Below the pieces are notes generated by a model that saw only the letters and a program-made list of their open reading frames with translations, had not been told where the DNA came from and ran no database searches. A DNA stretch of 64,000 nucleotides from Bacteroidetes bacterium GWE2_42_24. Its GTDB lineage: Bacteria > Bacteroidota > Bacteroidia > Bacteroidales > TTA-H9. Made by a program: the position numbers and the translations under genes. Location of the stretch: assembly GCA_001768515.1 (NCBI GenBank), contig MEOA01000021.1, forward strand, positions 1 to 64,000, in the 5' to 3' direction. This document shows, in pieces, positions 15,945 through 25,306 of the stretch (the stretch's first letter is position 1; each line of letters begins with the position of its first letter).

Positions 15945-17645
15945 TTACTTACACTTTTGCACAGCGGCTTTTATTGCTTCGATAATGTTTCGGGCAGCTT
16001 CCACATCGTTGACACGTATCTTCAGATCGCTGGTGAAGGATTGGTTCTTCCCATTCTTATAAGCTTTAATAATTTTCTGTTTGTAACGGGTTTCAATTTT
16101 CACAAAAAGATTTTTCCCGCTTATAGAAAAATTAACAAGGTTGGCGTCGATATCGCACAGGTTGAATTCAAAAACCTCTACATCGCTGGTTTTCGTGCCG
16201 GAAGTCGTAACTTCAAACCTGATGTCGTCGCCGTCAGGATTAGTGAAGCGTTGATTCAGGGTTGTCTCGTCTGAATTGACATCAACGATATTGGCTGTCA
16301 GCCAACCGGTGATGGTCTTCATATCGCCGGAAGGAACGGACGATTTATACTGATCGTTGCACAGTTGAATGATCTTTTTCAGTCTGTAAACGGTACTGCG
16401 GGCATCTTCGGGATCGTTGACCGAAAGGGAGAACTCATCTGTATAACTTTGCAATTGACCGTCCTTAATCACTTTCACCAATTTCTGACCTGCCAGAGTC
16501 TGAAAATTAATCTCCATGACATTACTTCTCACTTTATAGTCGAGCAGCGCGGGATTCAGGTCACGGAAACTGAAGGCATAGTGCTCTTCTTTACTCGATT
16601 TTGCCGTAGAGGTAATGATAACCAGTTCACTTACACAATCAGGTGTGAATGTTTGGGATATTTGGGTTGTACCCAAATCAATTTTTGCAACACTGGTATT
16701 CATATCGTCAATAATGGCTGGCACCGAGGAAGATGTTTTAGGTAAAGCAGCCGTAACAACTTCGTTTGCTTTTTCAATAATAGCTTTCAGCACGGTAGCC
16801 AGATCGCGGGCCTGATCAATGCCCGCTGCATAGATTGTCATCTCCTTGTCATATGAAGTCGGCTGACCGTTTTCAGAGACCTTGATCAACTTGTTGTTGC
16901 GCACAGTTGGCAGACTGACCAGTACATCCTTTCCTTTAACTTCAAAGAAGACCAGATTTGAGGTGATGTCAGCCAGATTAAAAGTACTGGTAATGGTTTT
17001 GGATTTGCTTCCATTAGTCTCAACACCGTAGATGGCAACTTTTCCGGCGATCTCAGGGAAGAAATCAAACCGTTGCTCGACTGAAGATGTTCCCTTGTTT
17101 ACGTTGGTAATGTTGGCCTTAAGCCAATTAAGCATTTCATTGTAATCAGTCAGGTTAAGCCGCTTCTTCATCAGGTCATTGGCAATCGGAACAACCATCT
17201 TCAGGTTGTCGATGATTTGACGGGCTTCATCTACATTATTGACAAATATTTTTATCTCATTGCTATAACCATTATGGACGCCATTCACTGTCTCCCTGAA
17301 CAACTTTTGTTGATTTTTAGCTTTTAGGTTCACATACATCACATTACCAGAAACCAGCCTGCTAATGAGATTTACATCGATATCGGCAAGATTGAAATCG
17401 AATATAGTCTGCGTGCTTTTCCCTTTAGCTCCAACCTCTTCCTGCTTTAGCTGAACGATGTACATCTGATCTCCATTGGCTGTAAACTCCTGGTTGTATG
17501 TCACCTTTTCTGTAGAAACTGTTTTCACACCTGCCTGAAGCTGTTCAATGCCGGCCTGCAATTTATCATCGGCCTGAGCCCTGATTGCAAAAAGAGAAAA
17601 CGCTGATAGAAATAAATAAAATACTTTCATTGTAAATGGTTTCAT
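15945..17645 (-). CDS. Exported protein of four tandem ~135-residue domains, unknown
   Basis: 566 residues with a signal peptide (VFYLFLSAFSLFAIRAQA). I can align four internal repeats at about 25-165, 165-305, 305-440 and 440-566. Each contains a strand-rich core: an F-(N/R)-L-x-D-(I/L)-x-x-x-L block (FNLADIDVNL, FNLADITSNL, FRDLNPALLD, FNLCDIDANL), then a V-x-G-(K/N) block, a K-L-(I/V/F)-x-x-x-x-(N/D)-G block and an A-R-x-(I/L/T)-(I/A/V)-x-x-L/I-K motif (VDEARQIIDNLK, IDQARDLATVLK, PEDARSTVYRLK, VEAARNIIEAIK). There is no enzyme motif. It probably acts in the periplasm or on the surface. It has its own reversed promoter at 17705-17737 and ends in a bidirectional terminator. I do not recognise the family. 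Confidence 0.85.
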   Translation of the reverse strand: MKPFTMKVFYLFLSAFSLFAIRAQADDKLQAGIEQLQAGVKTVSTEKVTYNQEFTANGDQMYIVQLKQEEVGAKGKSTQTIFDFNLADIDVNLISRLVSGNVMYVNLKAKNQQKLFRETVNGVHNGYSNEIKIFVNNVDEARQIIDNLKMVVPIANDLMKKRLNLTDYNEMLNWLKANITNVNKGTSSVEQRFDFFPEIAGKVAIYGVETNGSKSKTITSTFNLADITSNLVFFEVKGKDVLVSLPTVRNNKLIKVSENGQPTSYDKEMTIYAAGIDQARDLATVLKAIIEKANEVVTAALPKTSSSVPAIIDDMNTSVAKIDLGTTQISQTFTPDCVSELVIITSTAKSSKEEHYAFSFRDLNPALLDYKVRSNVMEINFQTLAGQKLVKVIKDGQLQSYTDEFSLSVNDPEDARSTVYRLKKIIQLCNDQYKSSVPSGDMKTITGWLTANIVDVNSDETTLNQRFTNPDGDDIRFEVTTSGTKTSDVEVFEFNLCDIDANLVNFSISGKNLFVKIETRYKQKIIKAYKNGKNQSFTSDLKIRVNDVEAARNIIEAIKAAVQKCK

Positions 17646-17704
17646 GATTCTGTTTTTATTAGTAATGTTATTTGTCTATATCACTTTTAACTGTACACAA
17701 CTGA

Positions 17705-17737
17705 CAAAAATATGAAAGTTGTCTGACTTTGTACAAA
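17705..17737 (-). promoter_or_regulatory. Promoter of the four-domain exported protein
   Basis: Read on the minus strand: TTTG (17737-17734), 21 bases, TATTTTTG (17712-17705), a full match to the Bacteroidota -33/-7 consensus. The start codon is 60 bases downstream at 17645. Confidence 0.75.
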
Positions 17738-17848
17738 AAAAAGAAACCATTGTCTTAAAACCGGTCTGCTACAAAGCCCGGATACAGCCCTTAAAAAGTA
17801 TCTCTGGCTAAAATAAGAATATTTTATAAATTCAGGAATAACAAGCAA

Positions 17849-17881
17849 GGGGAAAACCAAACAATTAAGTTGGTTTTCCCC
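17849..17881 (-). terminator. Terminator after the MORN gene
   Basis: A perfect 12-bp stem (GGGGAAAACCAA with TTGGTTTTCCCC) and a 9-base loop, 42 bases past the stop codon of the minus-strand MORN gene. It is followed on that strand by a weak T-rich stretch (TTGCTTGTT). Confidence 0.65.
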
Positions 17882-17922
17882 TAGTGCCAATTCATATCGC
17901 CAGCCCATAGCCGACATCAACC

Positions 17923-18384
17923 TCAGTCGTAACGACGCTCGCTGGTCACGACACCTTTATCATCAAAGATTCGCCAGATACCGGTTTTCCGTCCCGACTT
18001 ATAGAACATCTCATAACGCAGTCGCCCCTCATCATCCCAGATGTACCAATTGCCATCCTTCAGATCGTCAACATAGGACGCTTCGGCAGTCTTGACCCCC
18101 GACTCATTCCAGTTAATCCAGATTCCATGTTTACGACCATCCAAATAAGCACGTTGCTCCTGCATCACGCCCGAAGGATAATAGAACTTAACAATTCCAT
18201 CCTCCTTACCATTTTTAATTTCACGCTCCGACTTCACCTTCTCATCATTGTATTTCTCAATGAAGAGACCGGTATAAAGCATTCCGTTTTTATAATAGCT
18301 ACCGTCGTGGTATTCCACTTCCTGAGACCTCACAAAAGGCAGAAGGGAGACACAGAACAGCCATGTAATAATCAGTTTTTTCAT
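17923..18384 (-). CDS. Exported MORN-repeat protein (YwqK-like), 153 aa
   Basis: The start is taken at the second in-frame ATG (18384), which gives a clean signal peptide (MKKLIITWLFCVSLLPFVRSQ); the ATG at 18402 would add six residues. The mature part consists of four or five MORN-type hairpins (KNGMLYTGLFIEKY, NGKEDGIVKFYYPSG, DGRKHGIWINWNESG, LKDGNWYIWDDEGR, SGRKTGIWRIFDDKG). It starts 49 bases after the TonB receptor gene on the same strand and ends at a strong hairpin, so it is probably the last gene of the lipoprotein/TonB transcription unit. Its role is unknown. It is related to the larger MORN protein at 5187-5963. Confidence 0.82.
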   Translation of the reverse strand: MKKLIITWLFCVSLLPFVRSQEVEYHDGSYYKNGMLYTGLFIEKYNDEKVKSEREIKNGKEDGIVKFYYPSGVMQEQRAYLDGRKHGIWINWNESGVKTAEASYVDDLKDGNWYIWDDEGRLRYEMFYKSGRKTGIWRIFDDKGVVTSERRYD

Positions 18385-18432
18385 AAGTCTATAATTATTC
18401 AAAGATAAACAATCAGGGGTGCTCCTGATAAT

Positions 18433-21330
18433 TTAATTAAAAAGATTGTAGCTAAACCTCAATTGAAAACCAATTCCTGGCGAAAGCCGGGAAAAATATT
18501 GATCGGCAGCTCCAAAAGATTTAAAGATTGATTCGGTTTTGGAATTCAGTATATTATCAACTTTTAACCCGATCTGATACCTGTTGTCTTTACCAAACCG
18601 TTTGTTGGCATTGAAGTTGAGGCTATGAAAAGGTTTCAGATAGATATCGGGTCTATCGGCGATCCCGACATATTGAAGTGTTTCTCCCTGTACATTGTAA
18701 AAAATGCCACACTCCAACCCTTTTTGGAAACCTTGCTTGCTACCAGTAAACAGCAAACCGGCATTTATCAGGTAAGGCGACTGACCAGCCATATCACGGT
18801 ATTTCTCGATCGTCTGACCTGTACGTTTATTCAGCTCACGTGAATCAAACTCGGTTTGGCTCAGTTCAATTTTTGAGTCAGTGAAAGTAATGTTGGCCGT
18901 CAGGCTCAATTCATTGAATATTTCATGAATAAATCCAAGATTCTTCCTTAATTCAAGTTCTGCGCCAACCAGTTCTCCATCTCCGACATTACGTGGTTGA
19001 AATGATCCGGTTTGGGTAGCATACTGCACTATTTCAATAGGTTTGTTAAAGGATTTGTAAAATCCGCTCAACGAAACAAGTTGTCCGTCATTCAGAAATA
19101 GTTCATAGCGCAGATCGAAGTTCTGAATTGAAGTGCTCACGAGATTACCATCCCAATACACAATTCCTGCTACATCGTTTGCATCTCTGAAAAGTCCTCC
19201 AATAAAGGTGCGTCCGCTAATAGGGTCGAAGATCTCGGCATACGAAAGTTCTTTAAAAGAAGGCCGGGCCACTGTCATTGAATAGGAAGCCCGCAAGTTC
19301 TGTTTCTCACTGATACTATAAACGAGATTAACAGAAGGAAAGAAGCTCAGGTCGTCGAGCACCTTATCATTATCTAAAACATTCAAGCCCAACTGGTCAC
19401 GTCCGGTATAACGCTGAACATGGTTTTCAGCACGCAAGCCAAGAATTGCCTTCAACCGCCTGAAAGGATTAATTTCTGTGGCAACATAACCGGCAGTATT
19501 CATGATATTGGCATCAAACTGGTTGGGATTCACAGGCAGAAAGGGAGCTTCATAAGTTGTACCATGGTTGGCAGAACCATTCATGGGCCATAGGTTTTCT
19601 TCGGCAAAAAGCTCATTCGGGTCACCAGTCAGTTCAAGCCCGCGGATGTTGAGGGCAAAGTTCCGGATGATAAATTCACGCTTCTTATAAATCTCTGCAC
19701 CGCCAAACAACAACTTGGCATTTTCGCCAAGGAATTGATATGATTTGGTGACATGTAACTGTCCGGTAAGGTTAATTTCTTTCAGATCGCGCCAGATACG
19801 CTCGGGAAAACCCGACTCAGTGCTTATCACGTAAGATCCTCCACGTACGATGTACCTTGTGAAACGGTTATCAGGTTCTTCATTCCGGGAGATAGTAGGT
19901 GAAAGCTTCCATTCAATCTCCCATTTAGAACCTGGGATGGTGTGTCGTCCATCAATCAGCAAATTGGTAAGAGACCGCTGACTGTAATCGAGGTTATGTT
20001 GAAAGCCCTCAAAATTGGATCCCTGATCGGAACCAACATAGTCAAAAATACCGGCTTTTGACTCGCCATTCTGTATATGAAGTAAATTAATCCTGTACCT
20101 GGAATTGGCTGATTTAACAGCAAAACCTGCAAGACCACTCAACAACACCGTACTTACACCATAGTCTCCCTTCTGAAACTCCCTGACTTCCATTTCCAGA
20201 TGATCAGCATTGCCAGATAGGCCATAGCGACCATACTCTGCATCTTTATAAAACTCGGTGGTGCTTTTATAGGAAAAAGCCAGATTATAGCCCATTGTAT
20301 GCTTCCTAAACTGAAACTGATTGCCCAGGTTGAAGCCAAAGTTATAATCCATCAGGCTCGTCTTTTTTTCTGCAGCCATGACAGGATTAAAACTTCTGAG
20401 AATCTCTTTATACCTGATGGCTCTAGAACCATTGGGATTTCCGACCACATCAGAAAAGAACGGGATGTCGGTAGTGGCGGGAATATCACGGGTGCCATTA
20501 TCGAACCCGAGGAAATCGGTAGGGCTTCCTTCATAGGTGAGGAAGTCCTTGTTGAAATGGGATTGTGGGCTGTAGCCGACACCCACTGATATATTGCCCG
20601 TTTTATCATCAGGAAAATCTTTCGTGACGATGTTGACAACACCTCCGGTGAAGTCAGCGGGAAGTTCCGCGCTGAAAGATTTGTGAACAATCATGTTATC
20701 GATGATATTCCCGGGGAAGATATCCATCTGCAGTGTATTTCTATCAGGATCAAGCCCCGGAATATCAACCCCGTTGAGCGTCGTCTTCGTATAGCGATCC
20801 CCTAATCCGCGTATAAAAACATACTTGCCTCCTTCCACCGAAACACCCGGGACACGTTTCATGGCAGATGCAGCATCGGAATCACCAATTTTCCGCAGAT
20901 TGGAAGCAGAAATTCCGTCGAGCAGATTGGCCGATTTCATTTTGATGGAGAGCAAGGCATTTTCGGAGTTACGCAATTGGCTCGCTACTATGGTGACAGC
21001 TTCAAGGTTAATGGCAGCTTCCTTCAGCCGAATGTTATCATAGACCGATGCTTTCCCCGGCCTCACAACAATACCGCTAATCAATTGTGCCTCATAAGAA
21101 ATAAACGAAACCTTGACGTTATATGTCCCCGCTGCGACGCTAAGGTTAAACTTTCCGTCAAGGTCGGTAATTGTCCCCTGGGTAGTACCTTCCAACACAA
21201 TCGTAACACCAGGGAGGTATTCGCCGGTTGCCTCATCAAAAACTGCCCCTCTGATAAAACCGTTCTGGCTATACATAGCGATTGAAAACAGAAGGAAAAT
21301 GGAGAATGCTATAATTCTTCTATAGTTCAT
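18433..21330 (-). CDS. TonB-dependent outer-membrane receptor with carboxypeptidase-regulatory-like domain
   Basis: 965 residues. A signal peptide (about 1-21, ending IAMYSQ) is followed by a CarboxypepD-regulatory-like beta-sandwich (about 23-105; VFDEATGEYLPGVTIVLEGT). The plug domain has VPGVSVEGGKYVFIRGLGDRY and DFTGGVVNIVTKDFP. A long 22-strand barrel ends in aromatic RFSYNLFN. The protein imports a ligand across the outer membrane using TonB energy. No SusD partner is present, so it is not a SusC pair. Directly upstream on the same strand is a beta-helix lipoprotein, with a hairpin between them, and a MORN protein lies downstream. The ligand is unknown. Confidence 0.92.
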   Translation of the reverse strand: MNYRRIIAFSIFLLFSIAMYSQNGFIRGAVFDEATGEYLPGVTIVLEGTTQGTITDLDGKFNLSVAAGTYNVKVSFISYEAQLISGIVVRPGKASVYDNIRLKEAAINLEAVTIVASQLRNSENALLSIKMKSANLLDGISASNLRKIGDSDAASAMKRVPGVSVEGGKYVFIRGLGDRYTKTTLNGVDIPGLDPDRNTLQMDIFPGNIIDNMIVHKSFSAELPADFTGGVVNIVTKDFPDDKTGNISVGVGYSPQSHFNKDFLTYEGSPTDFLGFDNGTRDIPATTDIPFFSDVVGNPNGSRAIRYKEILRSFNPVMAAEKKTSLMDYNFGFNLGNQFQFRKHTMGYNLAFSYKSTTEFYKDAEYGRYGLSGNADHLEMEVREFQKGDYGVSTVLLSGLAGFAVKSANSRYRINLLHIQNGESKAGIFDYVGSDQGSNFEGFQHNLDYSQRSLTNLLIDGRHTIPGSKWEIEWKLSPTISRNEEPDNRFTRYIVRGGSYVISTESGFPERIWRDLKEINLTGQLHVTKSYQFLGENAKLLFGGAEIYKKREFIIRNFALNIRGLELTGDPNELFAEENLWPMNGSANHGTTYEAPFLPVNPNQFDANIMNTAGYVATEINPFRRLKAILGLRAENHVQRYTGRDQLGLNVLDNDKVLDDLSFFPSVNLVYSISEKQNLRASYSMTVARPSFKELSYAEIFDPISGRTFIGGLFRDANDVAGIVYWDGNLVSTSIQNFDLRYELFLNDGQLVSLSGFYKSFNKPIEIVQYATQTGSFQPRNVGDGELVGAELELRKNLGFIHEIFNELSLTANITFTDSKIELSQTEFDSRELNKRTGQTIEKYRDMAGQSPYLINAGLLFTGSKQGFQKGLECGIFYNVQGETLQYVGIADRPDIYLKPFHSLNFNANKRFGKDNRYQIGLKVDNILNSKTESIFKSFGAADQYFSRLSPGIGFQLRFSYNLFN

Positions 21331-21364
21331 GGTTAAATAATATTCATCTAAACCTTATAAATAA

Positions 21365-21397
21365 AAACCCGCCGGCTAAATAAATACCGGCGAGTTT
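21365..21397 (-). terminator. Hairpin between lipoprotein and TonB receptor genes
   Basis: An 11-bp stem with one mismatch or wobble (AAACCCGCCGG with CCGGCGAGTTT) and an 11-base loop, followed on the minus strand by TTTTTAT. It is probably a partial terminator that lowers expression of the downstream TonB receptor relative to the lipoprotein. Confidence 0.65.
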
Positions 21398-21419
21398 GAT
21401 CCAATCCGGGAAAATACAA

Positions 21420-22640
21420 CTAAAAACCAGCAAGTTCACCTGCGACCGAAGCCCAGGTCCACGCACTAAATTGAGAAACATCGGCACCTACAGTGTGCTG
21501 ACCTTCAGCAACCGATGAAGCAAAGGCATCAGTACCATGTTTGAAGACATCAGGTAACAGAACACCTGTTGGCAAAACTGTTTGAAGATTTTCGAAACTT
21601 AAAATTCCACTGGCAAAATTGGCCAGAGTGGCATCGCCCGAGAGCGAAAGATCACCACGTCCATCGGTTGCGGGATCAGGGAATCCAAAGAAATAAATAT
21701 TTTTGAAAGTACCTCTGGCACCATCCCTGAAATCACCCAGTTCGGTTTGAGTGTCTCCTTTAATCGAACCGTTTATTATATGGTTTGATCCAAGTAATGC
21801 ACCTTCAGGTCCATCAATTTCAAGGGCATGGTCGGTTTCCGGTCCACCGATTACAATGAAATTATTGAGTGTTCCGGCCCAAGCCTGATCAGTATCAACT
21901 CCATCATCAGCAGAGTTCCACACCAGTAAGTTCTTCACATTGACTGTACCACCAAAGAACTCAACACCATCATCCTGGTTGGCAATAATTTCAACATTCT
22001 CGATTACAGTAGCTGAACCAACACCACCAAGTGTAAGGCCGTTTATTTCATTGCCTTCACCTATGTTGGCGCCACCGTGACGAATAGAGATGTAACGGAT
22101 GACACCGGAATTATCGGCAGCATCCGTACCACCATAGAGGCCATTCTGATCCGACGGGGGAATACCCTCAATCTGAACCGAAGCGGCATCAGCAGAGATT
22201 GGTGCATTGCCAAGGATGATCACACCGCCCCAAAGGCCATTGAGATCGAAATCCAGGTTTGGACTGGCAATCTGGCCGGGGGTAATCTCATCGGCTACTG
22301 AGGTAAAGATGATAGGACTGGTTGCAGTACCTTCGGCCATCAATTTACCCCCACGGGCGACCAGAAGCGCTGTGGCGTTGGCACCGGTACCAGCCTGTCC
22401 TTTGACGATAACGCCGGGCTGAATGGTCAGGGTAACACCCGACAATACCGCGATACGGCTTGCCAGAACGTAAGTCTTTCCGGTTGTCCATGTAGTATTG
22501 GTGGAAATGTTAGCCGAGATAGTCTCGGTGGTAACAACCGGTGTAACAACTGTGGATTCATCGTCCTTACTGCAGGCACTAAATAGCACCACCTGAAGCA
22601 TTAAAAACACAGGAAGAAGTTTCAGAATGTTCTTTTTCAT
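21420..22640 (-). CDS. Beta-helix surface lipoprotein partnered with a TonB receptor
   Basis: 406 residues. The lipoprotein signal ends in LFSAC (Cys23) followed by Ser-Lys-Asp-Asp, an acidic stretch typical of surface-exposed Bacteroidota lipoproteins. A parallel beta-helix-like body follows, with recurring segments: VTLTIQPGVIVKG, GGKLMAEGTATSPIIFTS, LWGGVIILGNAPI, GLYGGTDAADNSGVIRYISI, NGLTLGGVGS, DDGVEFFGGTVNVKNL and DDGVDTDQAW. This is a well-represented Bacteroidota family of unknown function, sometimes misnamed multidrug transporter. Its position immediately upstream of a TonB receptor suggests that it captures ligand for that receptor (inference). The Asp-rich turns could bind metal ions. 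Confidence 0.85.
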   Translation of the reverse strand: MKKNILKLLPVFLMLQVVLFSACSKDDESTVVTPVVTTETISANISTNTTWTTGKTYVLASRIAVLSGVTLTIQPGVIVKGQAGTGANATALLVARGGKLMAEGTATSPIIFTSVADEITPGQIASPNLDFDLNGLWGGVIILGNAPISADAASVQIEGIPPSDQNGLYGGTDAADNSGVIRYISIRHGGANIGEGNEINGLTLGGVGSATVIENVEIIANQDDGVEFFGGTVNVKNLLVWNSADDGVDTDQAWAGTLNNFIVIGGPETDHALEIDGPEGALLGSNHIINGSIKGDTQTELGDFRDGARGTFKNIYFFGFPDPATDGRGDLSLSGDATLANFASGILSFENLQTVLPTGVLLPDVFKHGTDAFASSVAEGQHTVGADVSQFSAWTWASVAGELAGF

Positions 22641-22976
22641 AAAATTAAGTTTAAAAATGGTTTTCAGTTTTTAGATTTTTCATGGTGCAAAGGAACTCCT
22701 GTTATAAAAAGTGATATTAAAGCAAGCCTTAATCTTATGTTAAGGATGGCTCAAAAAGTTACCCAAACTGCTAACATTTTGGTAACGTTGAATCCAACAA
22801 TAACCCCAATACCAGCACAAACAATTACTTACACATTAATTAATCATTAAGCAGACTGAATTATTCTTCAATCAGTGCTTTTGCCAGCTTCTTCTTATTA
22901 ATGTAATTCGGCGTTTTCCGGGAAAATACAATAATTCGGAATAAATTTGCCATTCATTTTCCTTGCAGAATTCAAC
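22641..22976. other. Intergenic region between divergent genes
   Basis: 336 bases between the lipoprotein and thioesterase-like genes. On the minus strand a near-consensus -7 box (TTCCTTTG, at 22695-22688) lies about 48 bases before the lipoprotein start. On the plus strand TAAATTTG is at 22942-22949. An imperfect inverted pair, GTTACC ... GGTAAC, around 22758-22785 could be an operator. No gene is seen. Confidence 0.5.
22942..22949 (+). promoter_or_regulatory. Bacteroidota -7 promoter element (TAAATTTG)
   Basis: TAAATTTG lies 27 bases before ATG 22977. It overlaps an alternative in-frame TTG start at 22947, which is therefore rejected. Confidence 0.6.
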
Positions 22977-23708
22977 ATGGCTATCACACACTATTCCCTC
23001 CATGGTACCGAGATGGACCACACCTTTCACCTGAAACCATTGCTTACCGCCGCAGTCTTCCATGATGCTTTTGCAAGGCTGAATTACGAACTCGAGACGT
23101 CGGCCATTCACCTCGAAAAACTTGGACTATCGTGGGTACTGTCGGACATGCACCTTGAGTTTGAGGGCAAGCTGCCTTATTGGCGTGAGCCATATTCTGT
23201 TGAGGTATGGGTAAGGAAGAACCAGCAGGTACGTATTTTCGCCGATTTTATAGCGATCAACGGATATGGTGAGGCCTTCGCCCGTGGTACCAGCGTCTGG
23301 CTGGTGATTGATCAACAAACAAGGCAACCTGTCATTAAACCAGACCTCTTAAACCGTTTTACGATCGAAAACAGGGCTGCCATTCCCGGATTCCGTTTTT
23401 CTATACTGCCGGAGTCAGGAACAGTTATTAACACCGCTACTATCAGAATCGGTGTAAACGACATTGATTTTAACCTTCACCTGAATTCAGTAAGGTATCT
23501 GGGCGGGGGGATCGATGCGTTGGGTAAAGAATTTTTATTCAGCCACAGGTTGAAGGCTGTAACGGTAAAGTATATGAAGGAGGTACTTTGTGAAGAGGTG
23601 GTGACCGTTGTCAACAGCCGTCTTGAGAACGGCACAATCCTACATCAAATATATAGTGATAGCGAAGAAGAGGTCTGCAGATTTATTTCACGATGGGCCC
23701 CATATTAA
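22977..23708 (+). CDS. Acyl-ACP thioesterase-like protein
   Basis: 243 residues from ATG 22977. The arrangement is two hotdog domains, as in FatA/FatB-type acyl-ACP thioesterases, which release free fatty acids from the carrier. Domain 1 has LGLSWVLSDMHLEFEGKLPYWREPYSVEVWV, broken here as SWVLSDMHLEFEGKLPYW followed by the VRKNQQVRIFADF strand, with ARGTSVWLVID after it. Domain 2 holds the characteristic DIDFNLHLNSVRYL; the Asn and His of NxH align with the catalytic pair of plant enzymes. It ends in a shared terminator with the convergent aminotransferase. Confidence 0.85.
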   Translation: MAITHYSLHGTEMDHTFHLKPLLTAAVFHDAFARLNYELETSAIHLEKLGLSWVLSDMHLEFEGKLPYWREPYSVEVWVRKNQQVRIFADFIAINGYGEAFARGTSVWLVIDQQTRQPVIKPDLLNRFTIENRAAIPGFRFSILPESGTVINTATIRIGVNDIDFNLHLNSVRYLGGGIDALGKEFLFSHRLKAVTVKYMKEVLCEEVVTVVNSRLENGTILHQIYSDSEEEVCRFISRWAPY

Positions 23709-23748
23709 AGCAATGAATACCTACTCAGAACTCAATAAATAACGGCAT

Positions 23749-23779
23749 AAAAAAACCGGTCTGACGGCCGGTTTTTTTT
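23749..23779. terminator. Bidirectional intrinsic terminator
   Basis: AAAAAACCGG and CCGGTTTTTTTT flank a short loop between two convergent genes. The stem is flanked by A and T runs, so it works in both directions. Confidence 0.85.
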
Positions 23780-23793
23780 GATTAACTGATAAA

Positions 23794-25041
23794 CTAATTA
23801 TGAACCGCTAAACCGGCTATTTCATTTTGGTGATTGAGCCCTTTGGCTTCGCAGTATTTGCGAATGGTGTTAGCCAGCCGGGCTATTCCGGTTTCAATTT
23901 GTTCAGTGGAAGGATAAGAATAATTCAAACGCATGTTATTGCTCCCCTCCCCATTGCAGTGGAACGGACGGCCGGTAACATAGACCACACCGTTAGCTGC
24001 AGCTTCTTCAACCATTTCTTTGGTATCTGCCCCTTCAGGCAGTGTAACCCAAAGGAACATGCCGCCCTCTGGGCGTGTAAATTTAACATAAGAAGGCATA
24101 TTTTTTTCAAGGGCAGCAATCATACACGCACTTTTCTGCCGATAAAGATCAACAGCCCGGGCAATAGTAGCTTTCATTAAACCCTCATTTATGTATCGGG
24201 CAATAATCAACTGATTAAAAGTTGGGGTACATAAATCGACCGATTGTTTCATCAAAGCCAGTTTGGCTGTGATTTCCTTCGCGGCAACAAGCCATCCAAG
24301 CCGCATCCCCGGGAACAACATCTTCGAGAAAGTTTTGAGTTGAATGACCCCTTGCCCATTTGCCAATGTCCAGAGACTTGGCATAGTGGTTCCTGTAAAA
24401 CGGATTTCACGGTAAGGGGAGTCTTCGACTACCAGCGTATTGTATCTTGTAGCAATATCGAGGAGTCGCATACGATTTTCAAGCGACATTACCACACCGG
24501 ATGGATTCTGGAAATCAGGAATAACATAAATAAACTTAACAGGTGTATTCGCTTCATGCTTGCGGCGAAGCACTTCTTCCAACTCACCTGAAGGCATTCC
24601 GGCTGTGCCCAATGGGATACCGGTCATACGGGCGCCTGAACGGCCAAACGCCTGAATGGCACCAAGATATGAAGGTAATTCCATCACGATCTCATCACCC
24701 GGATCAAGCAGGGCTAACGACAACAAATCCAGTCCCTGCTGCGATGAAGAGGTGACCAGAATTTGTTCTGATGTAGCCTCTTCGTCAAAATTTTTCATGT
24801 GAAGAATCAGCGAGTCGATGAACTCAGGTTCTCCTGGCGTAGGTCCGTATTGAAGAGCGAGCAACCCCTTTTCATCCATGACCTCCTTCGTAATCCTGGC
24901 AATTTGTTCAGTCGGAAAGAGTGAGGAATCCGGCAAACCGCCGGCAAATGAAATGACACCTTTCATACGGGTGTACCTGAGCAATTCACGGATTTCGGAA
25001 CTGCTTGTACGGCCTGAACACAAAGAATATTTTATTTCCAT
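23794..25041 (-). CDS. PLP-dependent aminotransferase, class I/II (LysN/MocR-catalytic type)
   Basis: 415 residues from the ATG at 25041 (MEIKYSLCSGRTSSS); the further upstream ATG at 25098 would add a poorly conserved hydrophobic stretch. It is a fold-type I transaminase without a DNA-binding domain, closest in appearance to 2-aminoadipate or aromatic/branched-chain aminotransferases. Visible features are FAGGLPDSSLFP near the start, the cofactor-binding aspartate region IYVIPDFQNPSG, the Schiff-base lysine in LKTFSKMLFPGMRLGW, and the carboxylate-binding arginine in NNMRLNYSYPS. The substrate cannot be decided from the sequence. It is convergent with the thioesterase-like gene and divergent from the alpha-oxoamine synthase. 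A near-consensus -7 (TTACTTTG on the minus strand) lies just upstream. Confidence 0.88.
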   Translation of the reverse strand: MEIKYSLCSGRTSSSEIRELLRYTRMKGVISFAGGLPDSSLFPTEQIARITKEVMDEKGLLALQYGPTPGEPEFIDSLILHMKNFDEEATSEQILVTSSSQQGLDLLSLALLDPGDEIVMELPSYLGAIQAFGRSGARMTGIPLGTAGMPSGELEEVLRRKHEANTPVKFIYVIPDFQNPSGVVMSLENRMRLLDIATRYNTLVVEDSPYREIRFTGTTMPSLWTLANGQGVIQLKTFSKMLFPGMRLGWLVAAKEITAKLALMKQSVDLCTPTFNQLIIARYINEGLMKATIARAVDLYRQKSACMIAALEKNMPSYVKFTRPEGGMFLWVTLPEGADTKEMVEEAAANGVVYVTGRPFHCNGEGSNNMRLNYSYPSTEQIETGIARLANTIRKYCEAKGLNHQNEIAGLAVHN

Positions 25042-25270
25042 AAACTGGTGATATTTTATGCAAAGTAATAAAAGAATCGTATGACCAAAAACATCCAATC
25101 ATTAGCTATTTTTACTCATCCAATTACATAATAAATCCTAAGATAGAAAAAGTCTTCAAAAAAGACAATTGCAAAAACTATCAACCTGAAAGACAAACAA
25201 TAACGTGCCCGCAATTAATCCCGGATAAAATCTGCCTTCCGGCTTCCTTGCACACCTTAACCGAAACCCA

Positions 25271-25278
25271 TAGCTTTG
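25271..25278 (+). promoter_or_regulatory. Bacteroidota -7 promoter element (TAGCTTTG)
   Basis: TAGCTTTG fits TAnnTTTG and lies 28 bases before ATG 25307. Confidence 0.6.
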
Positions 25279-25306
25279 CACCACAAAACTTACACATCGT
25301 TTCATC

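Noticed and set aside
17687-17920. 77-codon minus frame between the MORN gene and the four-domain protein
   Set aside because: It contains the MORN-gene terminator hairpin and the promoter of the next gene.
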